Source of the DNA: Bicyclus anynana
Lineage: Eukaryota; Arthropoda; Insecta; Lepidoptera; Nymphalidae
DNA: 64,000 nt
Reading direction: 5' to 3'
Assembly (NCBI RefSeq): GCF_947172395.1
Contig: NC_069090.1
Coordinates: forward strand, 8,380,291-8,444,290
The notes beneath the pieces were generated by a model. The model was not told the DNA's origin. It ran no database searches and saw only the letters and a list, made by a program, of their open reading frames with translations. The position numbers and the translations under genes were made by a program. Positions 43,683-57,039 of the stretch are shown here, one piece after another (positions within the stretch are counted from its first letter, which is position 1; the number at the start of each line of letters is the position of its first letter).

Positions 43683-43810
43683 ATCATTACCATCTCAGCC
43701 CATGGACGTCTACTGCTGGACGTACGCCTTCTGCAAGGACTTCCAAACACCAAGGTCGTAAGCAGTGGCGTAACTACAGGGTCGTAAAGCTGGCAAAATG
43801 CCACAACGCC
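43683..43810. repeat. Antisense LINE 3' end joined to a hAT-type end
   Basis: 'catggacgtctactgctgga' marks the LINE 3' family also seen at 8250 and elsewhere. It is followed at 43763 by 'cagtggcgtaactac', a hAT-MITE end. Lies just beyond the AKR stop, so it may be in its 3' UTR. Confidence 0.55.
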
Positions 43811-43982
43811 TGGGATCCTCAGCCTACGCGGTTGTGAGCTCAGAAGTAATTTATCATATTCACTATTAGAAAATTAATTATATCGTAATGACTAAAATCT
43901 ATAAGTAGGTAAATTAAAAATTATAATTTATATGTTTCAGTTTCATGTGGTGTAATGGTTATTTTATGTATATTCTTGTGAT

Positions 43983-43988
43983 AATAAA
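43983..43988 (+). terminator. Polyadenylation signal of the aldo-keto reductase gene
   Basis: AATAAA 315 bp after the stop codon, the first clear canonical hexamer downstream. Confidence 0.5.
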
Positions 43989-44125
43989 AGCATTAAGAAA
44001 GAAAACTAGCTTTATATTTAACACTAGCTTTATTTTTTACTGTTATCCAAAAAGTTATCGCCATGCGAAAATGAAATTATGAACAAAATAACATATTGGA
44101 GCGAGGCCTCATTATCATCATCATA

Positions 44126-44322
44126 GTGCGTTGCTTCGTTACAAAGGATCAACGCTTTGTAACGCTGTGATCAACGCACCTGCGTTGCGATGACGCACGC
44201 ATAGTCAGTCCCAACAATGCATACAACACAACTGTTTTTCATGTAACACTGCCCATCGTCACACCAGAGTTACGAAAGCATCAACGTCACCTGGGACAAG
44301 GCAACGTAACGTAACGCACTCA
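44126..44322. mobile_element. MITE-like element with 'agtgcgtt' ends
   Basis: Ends 'agtgcgttgcttcgttac' and 'gtaacgtaacgcact' are inverted relative to each other. The interior is rich in 'caacgc' motifs. Non-coding. Confidence 0.45.
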
Positions 44323-44399
44323 TGGGAATGACGCCTTACGTGTACGCGACTTGAGGGTTGGTTATTAAGAACGACTGTTGATTCGCATTAAGATTACAT

Positions 44400-45210
44400 T
44401 CGCACTAATGCAATATTTTGTCATTTTGTTTGGTTCTATAGTAACTTGAGATATTTAATAAAACACAGTGATGTTTAAAAATTAATTTATTTAATTAAAA
44501 ACATTGAAATAAAACTTTATTATAAATAATTGAATCGCTAAATAGTCACAATAAAAAAAAATATTATTCGGAATGACCAAAGATCTCTCAAGAACAGCAC
44601 AAATTATTATTATTTAAGCAGCGTTATGTTCGAATTACTGATTTTGAAATACATATATTTCGTCACAATTTGTCATTAATTTGAAATTATGAATAAAACT
44701 TAATAAAAATATAGATAAAAATTAAAAAGAAACCATGTAAAAGATTACGAAATACAAAACAAAGTTTTTGGTGAATCTCTTAACTAAAAAAGTAACTTCG
44801 AGCCTGCTGTTTTCTATTTACAAAGAAATAATGAATACTTAAAAAAAAAACTAATATCAAATAAAAAAAATGTTTAGATAAACATTAAATAAGATTTAAC
44901 GCCATATTACTAAATATGTAAGTAAATAAATTAACTAAAAAAATCATAACTAGAAGGAGAACTAAAATTATATACTTTTAAATAACCTCAAAAAAAAAAA
45001 ACATTTTTGCGTCGTCGTCATCTACTTAAAAGTAATCTTTTTTAAATTTATAGTTATATAAGTTTTTCAAGAGAATAATAAGAAAAATATTATGTATATG
45101 GAATTTCAAAGTGAAGTTTTAAACAAAACCTAAAACAACCACCATTAAATGCTTTTTGAATGTAGAATAAGTGGAAATAAATCACATTAAAGACCCTGCC
45201 ATAAACTAAT
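44400..45210 (-). other. AT-rich segment, possible distal SLC25A1 3' UTR
   Basis: Very AT-rich with no gene. The minus-strand AATAAAG at about 44515-44521 could end a long SLC25A1 transcript. This is a guess from orientation only. Confidence 0.3.
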
Positions 45211-45220
45211 AAACCTTTAA

Positions 45221-45412
45221 CACGTTCGCTGCGGCACTGATTTTACAGTACTTTTTCAATACAATACGAGGCTTTTTGACCTCGTACTAAAACTTTTTGT
45301 GTTGTGGTACGAGGTTAATTGACCTCGTACCGTGCGATACGAGGTTTTTTGACCTCGCACTAAAACTGTGGTGTGGTACGAGGTTAATTGACCTCGTACC
45401 GCAGCGAACGTG
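45221..45412. mobile_element. piggyBac-like MITE with internal palindrome modules
   Basis: Perfect 14-bp terminal repeats cacgttcgctgcgg / ccgcagcgaacgtg are flanked on both sides by TTAA (45217-45220 and 45413-45416), the piggyBac target. Inside are four stem-loops of the form acgaggt-n-acctcgt. Confidence 0.85.
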
Positions 45413-46933
45413 TTAAAAAACTCAATGTACAGCTAAAATAAGAAATGTAACACCTTATACATATAACAACACAAAAAGATTAATCTTACATTATGTAAGT
45501 GCTATAAAAATATATCTATCATGTGAATATTAAACTATCACCCATTGTATTTGTACATAAAATCTTCTAAAATGTAATCCATTTCAATGTGAAAACTCCC
45601 AACAACTAAGGAACTAACAGATTTTTTTTATATTATTTAGATTTATCTTTGTATACCCTGACCAGAAAAACAAATAAACCTTCACCATGTTGTTTAGACA
45701 ATGTAAAAATTAAAATTTTGACCCCTACAGTATGAATGTTACTAGAATAAGGCCTTTTAGTCAGAAATTCTTTCAGTCATTAGAGAAAATTTTAAACATT
45801 GTTGCAATTTGTGAAAATTATTTGCTAGTTTATTTTTATATGTACAAAATCAAATCCTTTAAGATACAACTATTCTCTAGTTCCATTGTATTACTTGTTG
45901 TTAAACTCAGTGAATTCATCCCTCCTCTTTCAAACTATGTAATAAACAAATCAAATCTCTTCAATTGAATACTCCACTTGATATATTCGCTTACTATAAT
46001 TTATTGATCCTATACATACTATGAGAGTGTTTTACTTTTTAATAAGAAACCTTTAAAACTACTAACTATGCAATGCAACTAAATGAATGATACGTTCGTG
46101 AGCTACGAGTGCACATAACAGACAAATAAATTGACAATAATACACACACACGTCATACTCATAATTCTTCACGTCTTTTCGTTGGGGGTCAAAAATGAAC
46201 AATATCACTTAACACAGACAGCTCAAAAATACTTTTGGGAAGAATCATCGATCTCCTATTAAACAGTGGATGCACAATCAGCGATCAAAAAACGTCCCCA
46301 CTCGATGAGTGCCAAATTTTTTGGCACTCAATTCAAGTAGTCGCATTGGCAAATTCAACCTTAAACTTTTTTGAATTTGCTCTGAATTTGACTATATTTA
46401 AAAACATTAAGGTATAATTTTCTTTACCAATAATTCTGTCAAAGCAAAATTGGCCAGTTTTCAAGTGAAATTTTCTAGATGATTGTGCGTCCTTTTTTTA
46501 TAAGGACGTACAATTATCTAATACAGGTTTTTCATATTCCTGGTCAGGGTATAATTTACTACCAATGTGACAATATATTACAATACAATATATGACACCT
46601 ACTTATTTATATCAGTACCATATACTGTATCAGTGGCTTAAATAGCACTCAGTGTTGCTAACATATTATATATATCACATACTTGAATGTATATATTTTT
46701 AATTTATCTGCATAATATAGTATCTTTGCGTATATGATACTTAATAGTAATAACATATGCAGAAACAGTGGCGTAAATAACAATTTTTTGGTGTATGCAC
46801 TTACGCCCGTGTTAGAACTGTTTATTGGTCAGGTGGTTGCTTATTTAGCTACTCGTACGGATCTCGAGATCCCAGATTCCAAGTCGGCAAAACACATTTT
46901 AATTTTTGGTAGCAAACATGTTGATGTAACTCT

Positions 46934-47338
46934 CTTCATATCTCCAGGATGTGAACGTATCACGTCAATATTACATCTGATAGTGATTGTTTCAATCACA
47001 ATTCATTGCAATGGATTGCAATGGAGACTTGTCTCCTAGGAGACAGAAAATCTGTGTATGACAGTTATAAAATAATATAAAAATGGTTATTAATGTTAGC
47101 TAGTAGTTTATTTGATTGGTTATATAATATCTATTGTCAATTTTCTTCATATCTCCAGGATGTGAAGTTATAACTGTCACTATTACATCTGATAGTTATT
47201 GTTTCAATCACAATTCATTGCAATGGAGACTTGTCTCCTAGGAGTCAGGAAATCTGTGTATGGCAGTTATAAAATAATAAAATGGGCTAGTATTTTATTA
47301 CATTTGTTGATTGGTTATATAAAATCTATTGTCAATTA
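46934..47338. repeat. Tandem duplication, period 211 bp
   Basis: Two units begin 'cttcatatctccaggatgtg' at 46934 and 47145, and both run to 'atctattgtcaatt'. The first unit has the 16-bp palindrome tgtctcctaggagaca; the second has one changed base. The position suggests the SLC25A1 3' UTR. Confidence 0.85.
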
Positions 47339-47786
47339 ACATTCGCCCTGCGAATTGTTATTCTGTTATAACAGATTAAAATATTTGCTTACTTAAATCT
47401 CTAATAGGTTTCGTTGATATAAAATCAGTGACATTCTTCAAGCAATAACCGCATTAGGTCTTACATGCTGTCTATATTACAGTATTAAACAGTGTAGTAG
47501 TATAAAATGACTCGTTTTCTATAAAAAAAATACAAATATACAAAACTACAGTTTTAACATCTGGTAGAACTGTTTACGAACATTATGGCAACACTAAAAA
47601 ATCTTGGTACAATCATAATCGTTGTTTCTTAATAAAAATCGGTGCAATTTACTTCATTTTACTACCTATTTGACAATAATTATAGCAGTAAAAAAAATAA
47701 TCTTTACTACCAAAAACTAGTATAGATAAATCCATTTTCTACCACTTTGGTAGGTTTTTATACATTAAAATTATGGCAGTACTGAC

Positions 47787-50700
47787 TTACTTCCAGACAT
47801 AGTTAAAGACGTCCATAATACTATCATATATAGTGAATGTGATTGCCACATCAAAGACTACTCTACTGAGCCGAGGTACAGTACCTTTGTAGAAGGCAAG
47901 AGGTCCCTCGTGCTTCCACGTCTTTATGAAGCAGTCCCACGTGCTTTTGTATTTGGCAGCTTCTAGACCTTGCATACGGGTTTTGACGACATCTATCGGT
48001 GTGTTACCGAATACTGACGCCGCACCTAAGGGTAGAAACAGTTTTTTTTTTAATAAATTGACTTTTAGAGCTGGGTTAAGATGACAAATAATCTGACAAT
48101 GAGATAATGCAGACAAATAATCTGTCCAATTATGCACAGACAATTTCAATTAAATCTATGGTAATATGGAATTCTTTAGGACAAAATAAAATGCATATCC
48201 TTAAATTACTATAACATGCGTGGACATTTCAAGGCCCTTAGTTAGCAACCAAGTCTCAGATCCGTAATTCATCACTGGCAATACATACTGTTCGAAGACT
48301 TTCGTCTTCAGGCATTGAGGTATTTTCGACAAAAATATATTGCAGAGTTTCCCAGCTGACCTACGTTTGGGAAATTCCGGTCTCTGTTGTAAGAGAGCTA
48401 TGTGTATTATACATTTGTACTTATACTGTACTAAACATAAATATCGTTCTTTCTTGGCACGCATGCTAGTGGTGAGTGGACCGATCATAGCGCTTTCACA
48501 GGTCAAATGTAAGTTATCAGTCATCATCAGCCATCATGTATCCACTGCTGGACATAGGCCTCTTTTAAGTAGCGCCAGCCGGCTCTATCTTTGGCTTTTT
48601 GCATCCAATCGATGCCTGCCACCTTCCGGAGGTCGTCGCTCCACCTAGTGGGGGGACGCCCCACACTTCGCTTACCGAGACGCGGTCTCCACTCAAGGAC
48701 TTTACGACTCCAACGACTGTCAAGGTCAGTTGTTTTTGGTAGCCCGTCGTCATCCGGAGATTCTTAGCACCCCCTGCTCCACTATCCCTTTGACTGCTAC
48801 CGTAGTCAGGAGAAGTGGAGCCGCCGGGAACTAGGGGCCTTCTTTTCGGTGTGCCACTCATTAGGTTTTTATGCCCTAATCGCCACGCTGGGCATGCGGG
48901 TTGGCGATCGCAGAGCCAGACAGATCGCACCGGTGTCGCTGCTGCCCGACACTGGTCTGTGCCTTTTATTCAAGAATGGTAGACTGATAGGTAAATGGTT
49001 ATCCCGCCATTATTCGGATGCCAGAGCCTCGTTCGTCAATCAGCAGGGGACACCACGAGCAGGTGAGGTTGACTGTTGAAGTGCTAAGATGGAGATGCAC
49101 CCCCTTATCCCCTTAGTTACTCGTAAATGGGTACTTACCAGCAATACCACCAAACAGTCCAATAACGTATTTCGGCACCGGCTTGTCCCTGTCACCACCC
49201 TTGTACCAGTCCCGAAGAGACTCCACCACGAAGAACCTGATCGCTTGGTTGCTGCCTTGCTTCATGATGGTTGCGGTTACACCCTTATAAACTCCTCCGA
49301 TACCTGAAATTGCAGACAAATAGTTCTATAACACTTGACTATCTTACTAGATTTAAAAGAAATTTTGTTTTGGAGTTTTTAAGATGATGATGTGTAGATG
49401 AATGAGAATTGTAGTCCTGTTGTCGACCAAAAGCGGTGTTCCATCGCAACGAAAGAGAGCGATATTTTTGTGTGACGACAATGTCTTTTTCTCTCATGAA
49501 ATGAAGTGAAATTTATTATTTTAGCATGGGTCAACGATAATTTACGTTGTTGATGCATGCTACAGGCCTACAATGTTCGCATCCCATGCATGGTTTTTCA
49601 ACAATGTGTATTAAAATTTTCATTATGATTGGTCGCAGTTTCATTAGGGAACATTTGTCGCGCGACTCTGTCGCTCGAGTCATATGTCGCGAGCCATTGT
49701 CCAACAACTTTTGCAGTGACAACTACGTGAATGTCGAGCGATAAGTATCTGCGACATGTCGCCTAGTGAAAATTCCTATAAGTTAGTGAAACCGTAACAA
49801 ACAAAGAAGCAAACACACAGTCTGATTTTCTAATAGTACATACAGTTATAGAGTAAGGTGTATTATTAGGATTCTCACCTTCTTCTCTAACAATGGTGCC
49901 GACGCCATGGAAGAACCCTTTAAACCGCGGCTTCTCCAAACGCATGTCGTTGATAAACTTGACCTTGACCGTCTCCATGGGGGTGACAGCGAAGACCGCC
50001 TCAGCCACCCCCGCCGCCAGACCGCACGCCAGCTTACCGGTATTCGTTAAAGTTCCATTGTCCGTTATCATGTATAGCTTTGCTTGCTCGAATACGCCAA
50101 ATCTGGAAATACATACATAATACATATGAGGAATACTTCTAATGTAGTATAACACCCTTCTTATTGCATCGTAGGTTAAAAATCTGAGCTCAATGTAGCT
50201 ATTAAAAGTGACAAATTTTTGGAAGAACCCAATCCAAGACCTTATTGATATGTAGGCTGGAAAAGAGGGAGTCATATCAGGAATCACCATCATTTGACGT
50301 CAATCGACGGACGTCTACTGCTGGACATGGGCCTCTTGTAACAAATGTCAAAATAGCACGATCTTGAGCCATCTGTATCAATCGGCTCCATTGCGCTACG
50401 TTCCCCGCCTATCACTATTCCAGACTCAGTTTTTATTTTTTAGCTAGGAAATGCTTTTACGCGTCCATCCCGACGGTGTCGTCGAAGAGACTCCGCGGTT
50501 CCCTCGGGAGGGTATGTGGGACTCGCCGACCAGGACCAGAATACCCACTAAAAACCCAACCCTCAACAACCCTCCGCGTCTTAAATGAAGCAGCAACGAA
50601 TCGAGTGGGACATTCCACATTGCTGAAAGATTCCAGAATCACTGAGCCATGTCGGTGGCTTGATTCGATCACGCAGAGATACTTCAAGTGCAGCTCAGTC

Positions 50701-53700
50701 TAACACTCGCTGAGTAGCTCTAGGCCTAGTCATGTGGCACGTTGATTCTCTTTTTACAGAAGCTAACGCTTAGAAAACTACTTATCTTGGTCTTGAAATG
50801 TTCGTGAAGGTTTAAAAGGTGAGAAAAAATAGAATAATTGCCGCGAAAACTATAAAGACAACCCTTTTCTATTTCCCATACAAACGTTTAAGAGTCAAGG
50901 GGTAGGGGTAGGGTAGGGTAGAATAGGGAGAGGTAGGGTAGGGTAGGAAGGGGTAGTGTAAGGATAGGGTAGGGGTAGGGGTTGTGTAGAGTAGGTATAG
51001 GGGAGAAGTGCACATAAGTCAAAGCAAAGCTTGACCGGGTCCGCTAGTCTGTATAAAATATTTATAGTACCACAGATAGATCACTATAAACATCTAAAAT
51101 AGCTTACTGATTTAGAATCTAAATCGTATATTTTGAACCCATGTATTCTATAAATTACACAAGTGTTATGTCTTACAGACCAATTGTCTCTTGTTTATTA
51201 CATTAGCTTCTCGTCTCACTTTTCCAAAAATAGCATTGTTTACTTAGTTTCATTACGTGGACAGATTAAGTATTTAAAAGGGCCAGAACTAGTACCTACA
51301 GCTGTAAAATTAATAAAATATATCTATACGTATTACATGTAAAGGCAAATGCAGTATAATAACAAACATTTTCCTTCACTTGGGTTTAGCCAATAGCCTG
51401 GGACGTGTGATAAATAATATCATTTTAATATTCCTGTTACGTAGGATCTTGTGATGTATGCAATACAGTCACAAGTAACATAAAGAAACCATAGATATGG
51501 TGGATCAAATTACGTTTATGTTGTAGAATAATTATTCCTATAAGTCATCCGAAAACTCCATGGGACACTAAATAAGAGAGTCCGCTATAGATCAAAGATA
51601 GATACAATTACAAATAAATATTTAAAATTAGTCACCAGTAATGAAAAGGTTTTCATTGCTTATCTCGCCGACTGAGAGACGATTAAGTAAGTATCCTAAT
51701 TAAGTACTAAAAGATTAATATACCTATCTAAATATACCCTATAAACCGTCCTAAAGTATAATTATCTACTAATCAGACCAAGCTGTCTTACTCAGTGATG
51801 ATTGATGAAGTATACTTATGTAAAGTTAGTTTTTTCGCCATCTTCAACAACCAAAAACATTGTTAGGAATTAAACACAGGTGAGACGTGATAGCCCAGTG
51901 TGTGTGTCTTTGGGGTGGATTATGTTCGAATCCGGTCCGGGACATGCACCTCCAACTTTTAGTTATGTGCATTTTAAGAAATTAAATGTCACTTGACTTT
52001 ACCGTCTGTGATAATTCTCAACGTGTGTGAAGTCTGCCAATCCGCATTGGACCATTCTTAGAGGAGACTTGGGCTCAATAGTGAGCCGAATATGGGTTGA
52101 TAATTATGAAACATTCCTCATTTAATAATGTTCTTTGATAAAAACCTCATTAAACCGGTTTAATAGTATCGAGTTCATCAGACAACCAAACAGTCAAGTG
52201 CGAGAGGGGGGGGGGGGGGGGCAGAACAGGAGGCAACGTAGTTCGCTGGAGTCAGGAATAAGATGTGCAGAAGAACAAAAGATATCAACATAAACAAATA
52301 ATAATAAGTCACAAAGTTGATGTGGCATATGACAATGGATGCAGGTGCTGGAATAACGATCTCTAAAAGTGCAGTGTTAAGGTCCGATGACATGAAGCGG
52401 ATTACAAGGAGTCGCTGGACGCTGGATACAAGGCGTATCAAGAGTCAACACGTTCAAGTACTGGATGCAGTTCGAATGTTTCGAAGTCTTTACAAGGTTC
52501 CATCACTGGATGCGTACATCCAATCATAATGACGATACCTATGAGATAAGTAAGGTCGTCAAAAAGTTCTTAGCTCATCGAGTATCTGGGCTAACGATCG
52601 TCCGCTGTGTCATTGAGTCGTTATCAGCAACGCCGCCGCGCGAGCTGAACTCTAATCGATGTTTGTGGATGCTAACCTCATGATAATCACGAAATCTAGA
52701 TAGCCTATACTTACTGGTTCATTTATCTACTGATACATATTAAAATAACGCGTGTCTGAGTTCTTTTTTCGCCTAATAAAGTCTACAAGTTCGAAAATTT
52801 TTAAACGCGTTCTGTATTATTTGTTATATTAGTAGGATAACTCCTACTAATATTATAAACGCGAAAGTTTGTATGGATGTTTGTTACTCTTTAACGCCGC
52901 TACTACTGAACCGATTCGGCTGAAATGGAATGGAATTAGATTTTACTCTGGATAACACTTAGGCTACTTTTCATCCCGGAAAATCCATGGTTCCCGCGGG
53001 ATTTGTAAAAAACTGAATTCCACGCAGACGAAGTCGCGGGCGTACGCTAGTGCTCAATAACTTTAATTTCAAGGAAAAATCCTTAATTATCATCTCTTAC
53101 AAAAAATATAATTAGGCTTGGAACTTGCAAGATATAGATAAAAATTCGAGGACAAACTCATCTTTACTTTTGGTAAGGTGACATACTAGTACTAGCCATA
53201 CCTAACACAGAACCTCCTCCTTTTTAGAAATTGGTTAAGTTTAATAAATTAAACAGGATGCGAATTTGCGTTAGTATACCACAAATATAGAGTCATTTAC
53301 GTATTGTAGTCTCTTGTATCTTGCATAGCATTGTAGGTCATAGTTACATCCGAATTTTATTAGGAAGGTAACTTACTCAGAGACGGTAAATTCAAATATC
53401 TTACCTAACAGCAGATTTCGGTATGGAGCCATACAGTAGCACGCTAAGGCCTCGGTACAAGCCAAAGAAGCCATGCCCTTTGACGGTTGATCTTACGCAG
53501 TCCCAGATTCCCGAATATTTTTTCGTGCCACCTGAAATCAAACATACAAGTTATTAAATATATAATAATTTATTTATTTTGCTATCATCTGTGAAAAGCC
53601 GACAAACCCATGCGACAACGTCACCCAGGTCCGACAAAACACTCTCTACGTACGTTTCACCCCGAAACCGGAGCATCCTAAGGAGATGTTGACTCTACGA

Positions 53701-56700
53701 CGTGCAATTGTAAAATCAACATTTTAATAATAAATTACGTAACGCCTGCTTCTATCCTATACAAGTTATTTTTCATTTTCATTAGCTGAGTTAAAAAATA
53801 AAATAAAAGTACTCTTCTTCTTCTATTTTATAAAGAGGTAAAGTTTGTGAGGTTGTAGGGTATAATCTCTGAATCTACTAAACCGATTTTAAAAATTTTT
53901 TAACAATAGAAAGCCACGATATTTGTGAGTGTCATTGGCTATATTTTATCCCCGTAATCCCACAAGAACGGGAACTACACTGGTAAAACCTCAAGGCGAC
54001 TTTCTGTGATAACATAAGAATTAAGATATCCTAGGATTTGTTAGTCACTACTATCTACTACTAGTTTAACGATTTCAACGTTTAATCTTGTGTATTAGTT
54101 ACCGAAGTATTGTTAACACACGCATATATAAAAATGAATTGCTGTTCGTTAGTCTCGCCAAAACTCGAGAACGGCTGAACGGATTTATCTTATCTTGGTC
54201 TTGAAGGTAGGGTAGGGATAGGAAAGAAGTACACATATTAAATCAAAGCGAAGCTTGACCGGGTCAGCTAGTTGTAGATAAAAAGTACCTACCTGCCGCA
54301 CAACCTAGAATTCGCGGACAAAATGGCAGTTTATGGTAAGCGTCCACAGATCGGCTACTAAGATATGATTTCTTTGATGCGATGCGTCCGATACGTAGGT
54401 AGGTATGCGGATATGTGGACGCCTACGTTTAAGGGTCGTTTTTAATGGCTTAAGTTACACGGTCTTGAATAGCTTTATGTCCGGTCTCAATATTACATAA
54501 TGACTTACTGATATTTTACTTATAATGAATTACTGATATTTTAGCTATTACCTATATTCTAGGTCAAGAGCATTAATTTAAGGTCGATAAACTTCATATC
54601 GTTTATTGGACTTTATACCTACAAAACATATTTAAATTAACATCGAATTTATATAGATAATTTTAATCCTTTGCAGCAATATCAGCAATGAATAATCACA
54701 AAGTAAGTTCAAAGTAGTTGCTTAGGTCTTAAAACTTGATTAGCATGTCAAGGTAAACTATCAAGATTTATTTCATGTCGCCCAAAATCGGACCAACCAG
54801 CACCAACAGGCTTTAGAATATTTAAACCTACTCGTACCAACGAGTATGTTATTGATTGTTAGCCATACCAAAGATGTTAAATACAGTTAGACTAGGCAAG
54901 CAAGGCTTGAGGCGCTCAAAAGAGGAAATTTCCACATCTCAATGTTACGTTATTTACAACAACGAACTAAATATCATCTACAATGTCGAGTTTTGTGTTC
55001 AGGAAGTGTAAAAACTAATATACCTACACATAAATATATAATGGAATTTAAGACAAAATTGCGCATGTGTGCGCTCAGTTTATAGCCTAGTATAGTATTC
55101 GGATCACTTTTTGCGGTGTTTTTGTAGGGACATAACCGATCTATAGTATAAAATTATCATTGAGCCATACATATGAACTCGAGTTACTACTCGACCTACA
55201 TTTTGTATAGAATATAGGTTATTTTTAAGTTTATTATTGAGGTCGGTTAAGAATTAGGGTTGCCAATCGTTTGGGTTCGATTTGTCTTACTTTAGATGGT
55301 GTCTGGCCAGACCGCAGTATGAATCGTGCTCATATTATAAGTTTGTCAATTGCATCCTCGCAGAAGAAGTCACGGGCGTCTAGTAGCCTATACTTCTATA
55401 ATAAAATTATAAAGAGGTAAAGTTTATGATATTGTAGAGGGTAATCTCTGGATCTAAAAACCGATTTTAAAAATTCGTTTACCGCTAGAAGGCCACGTTA
55501 TTTGTGAGTATCATACACTATATTTTATCCCCGTATTATCGCGAGAACGGAAACTACGCGGGTAAAACCGCAGGGCGTCGGCTAATATACTATAATTACT
55601 TATGTAGCATTTTGATCATGATAGTTTCAGGTGAAGCTTTATATTAAATTTGTTTAAATAAATCAAAAACTGAATGACAATTTTAACTACTTTTTATATA
55701 TCCCAGTTAAAATCCGAGGTATTCATTCATATCCGAGGATTCTTGTCCTAAATTTTCAGATTTCAGAGATGGCAACCCTAGTCAAGATGGCTCAGATATT
55801 TTTATAAAATAACTAAAGTGGATATAGAACTGTAAGTTTATATTTAATCTGGAGATTCGTTCGATTCAAATTCCGAGATTTTAGCACCACACATGATATT
55901 TTTATCTTTCAATTCATTTTTTCTCAAAAGATGCTAGAGACTTTTCTCAATTTTCCTAGTTATATTAGTTTTGTTTTGAAAAGGAACCATTTCGTCAAGG
56001 TCAAGGTTGAGTGACGTGACATGGTGACGTCATTGTATGTGAGAGGCACATTTCCAGTGTTCTGTAAATGTTAAATCACGCTCGATATTGATCTGAAATG
56101 TACACTTTAAAAATAAATCAAGATAAGCCATAGATAAGCAGGAGGTACATGATAGCTGTATTATCACTGTTGGCATGTAAACAATTCTTTGAATATAGGT
56201 GGTTGGTTACTGGCTAATATGCCTGATAAATTTGTTTAATAAAATATAATAACATATGCCCGTGTCTTAATGATTGGGTGCATATTCAATGCACAATTCA
56301 TCTATATCTGTTATCTACATACAGACCTTAACCAATGATAATAAAACTGTAACAGTAGGTATAATTCTGTACATTGAAGATATTTTAAAAATTAAAAATA
56401 TATTTTTAAATAAGTAAGTAGCCGATGAATACTTCAAAATTAATATTGCATTCAGAATCTAATTAAACTCAATCCATTAATTAATAGGATTCCAGTTTGT
56501 TGCACAAATAAGTACCAAACAATAGTAATTAAGGACTTGTTAATTAACAACATCATGCAATATTTATCAATTATGACAATAAAAATAGTACAATATCTTC
56601 ATATATATAAATCTCGTGTCAAAATGTTTGTCCTCAATGGACTCCTAAACCACTTAACCGATTATAATAAAATTCGCACACCATGAGCAGATTGATCCAA

Positions 56701-57008
56701 CTTGAGAGGTAGGATAGTTTAAATCTCAAATTATAGTCGCAATTTTAATTTATTGCTATTTATTTGTCTCTATATATGTATATAAAAGAAAGTCGTGTTA
56801 GTTACTCCACTTATAACTCAAGAACGGCTGAACCGATTTAGCTGAGAATTGGCAGGGAGGTAGTTTAGAGCCAGGAGAAGGTCATAGGATACTTTTTTTT
56901 TGTAGGGGTAGGGTAGGGGTAGGAGTAGGGTAGTGTAAGGTAGGGATAGGGAAGAAGGGCAAATAAATAAATTAATAAGTCAAAGCGAAGCTTGAGCGGG
57001 TCCGCTAG

Positions 57009-57039
<31 letters not shown>

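Noticed and set aside
45221..45412. CRISPR-like array
   Set aside because: The repeated units are palindromes inside a TTAA-flanked MITE in an animal genome, without spacers of constant length or cas genes.
50457..50703. Overlapping open frames on both strands
   Set aside because: GC-rich repeat inside an intron; mirrored frames with no recognisable protein.
50896..51003. Telomeric repeat remnant
   Set aside because: Lepidopteran telomeres are TTAGG; this array is irregular TAGGG/GGGGTA and always sits at the same place inside a Helitron-like family.
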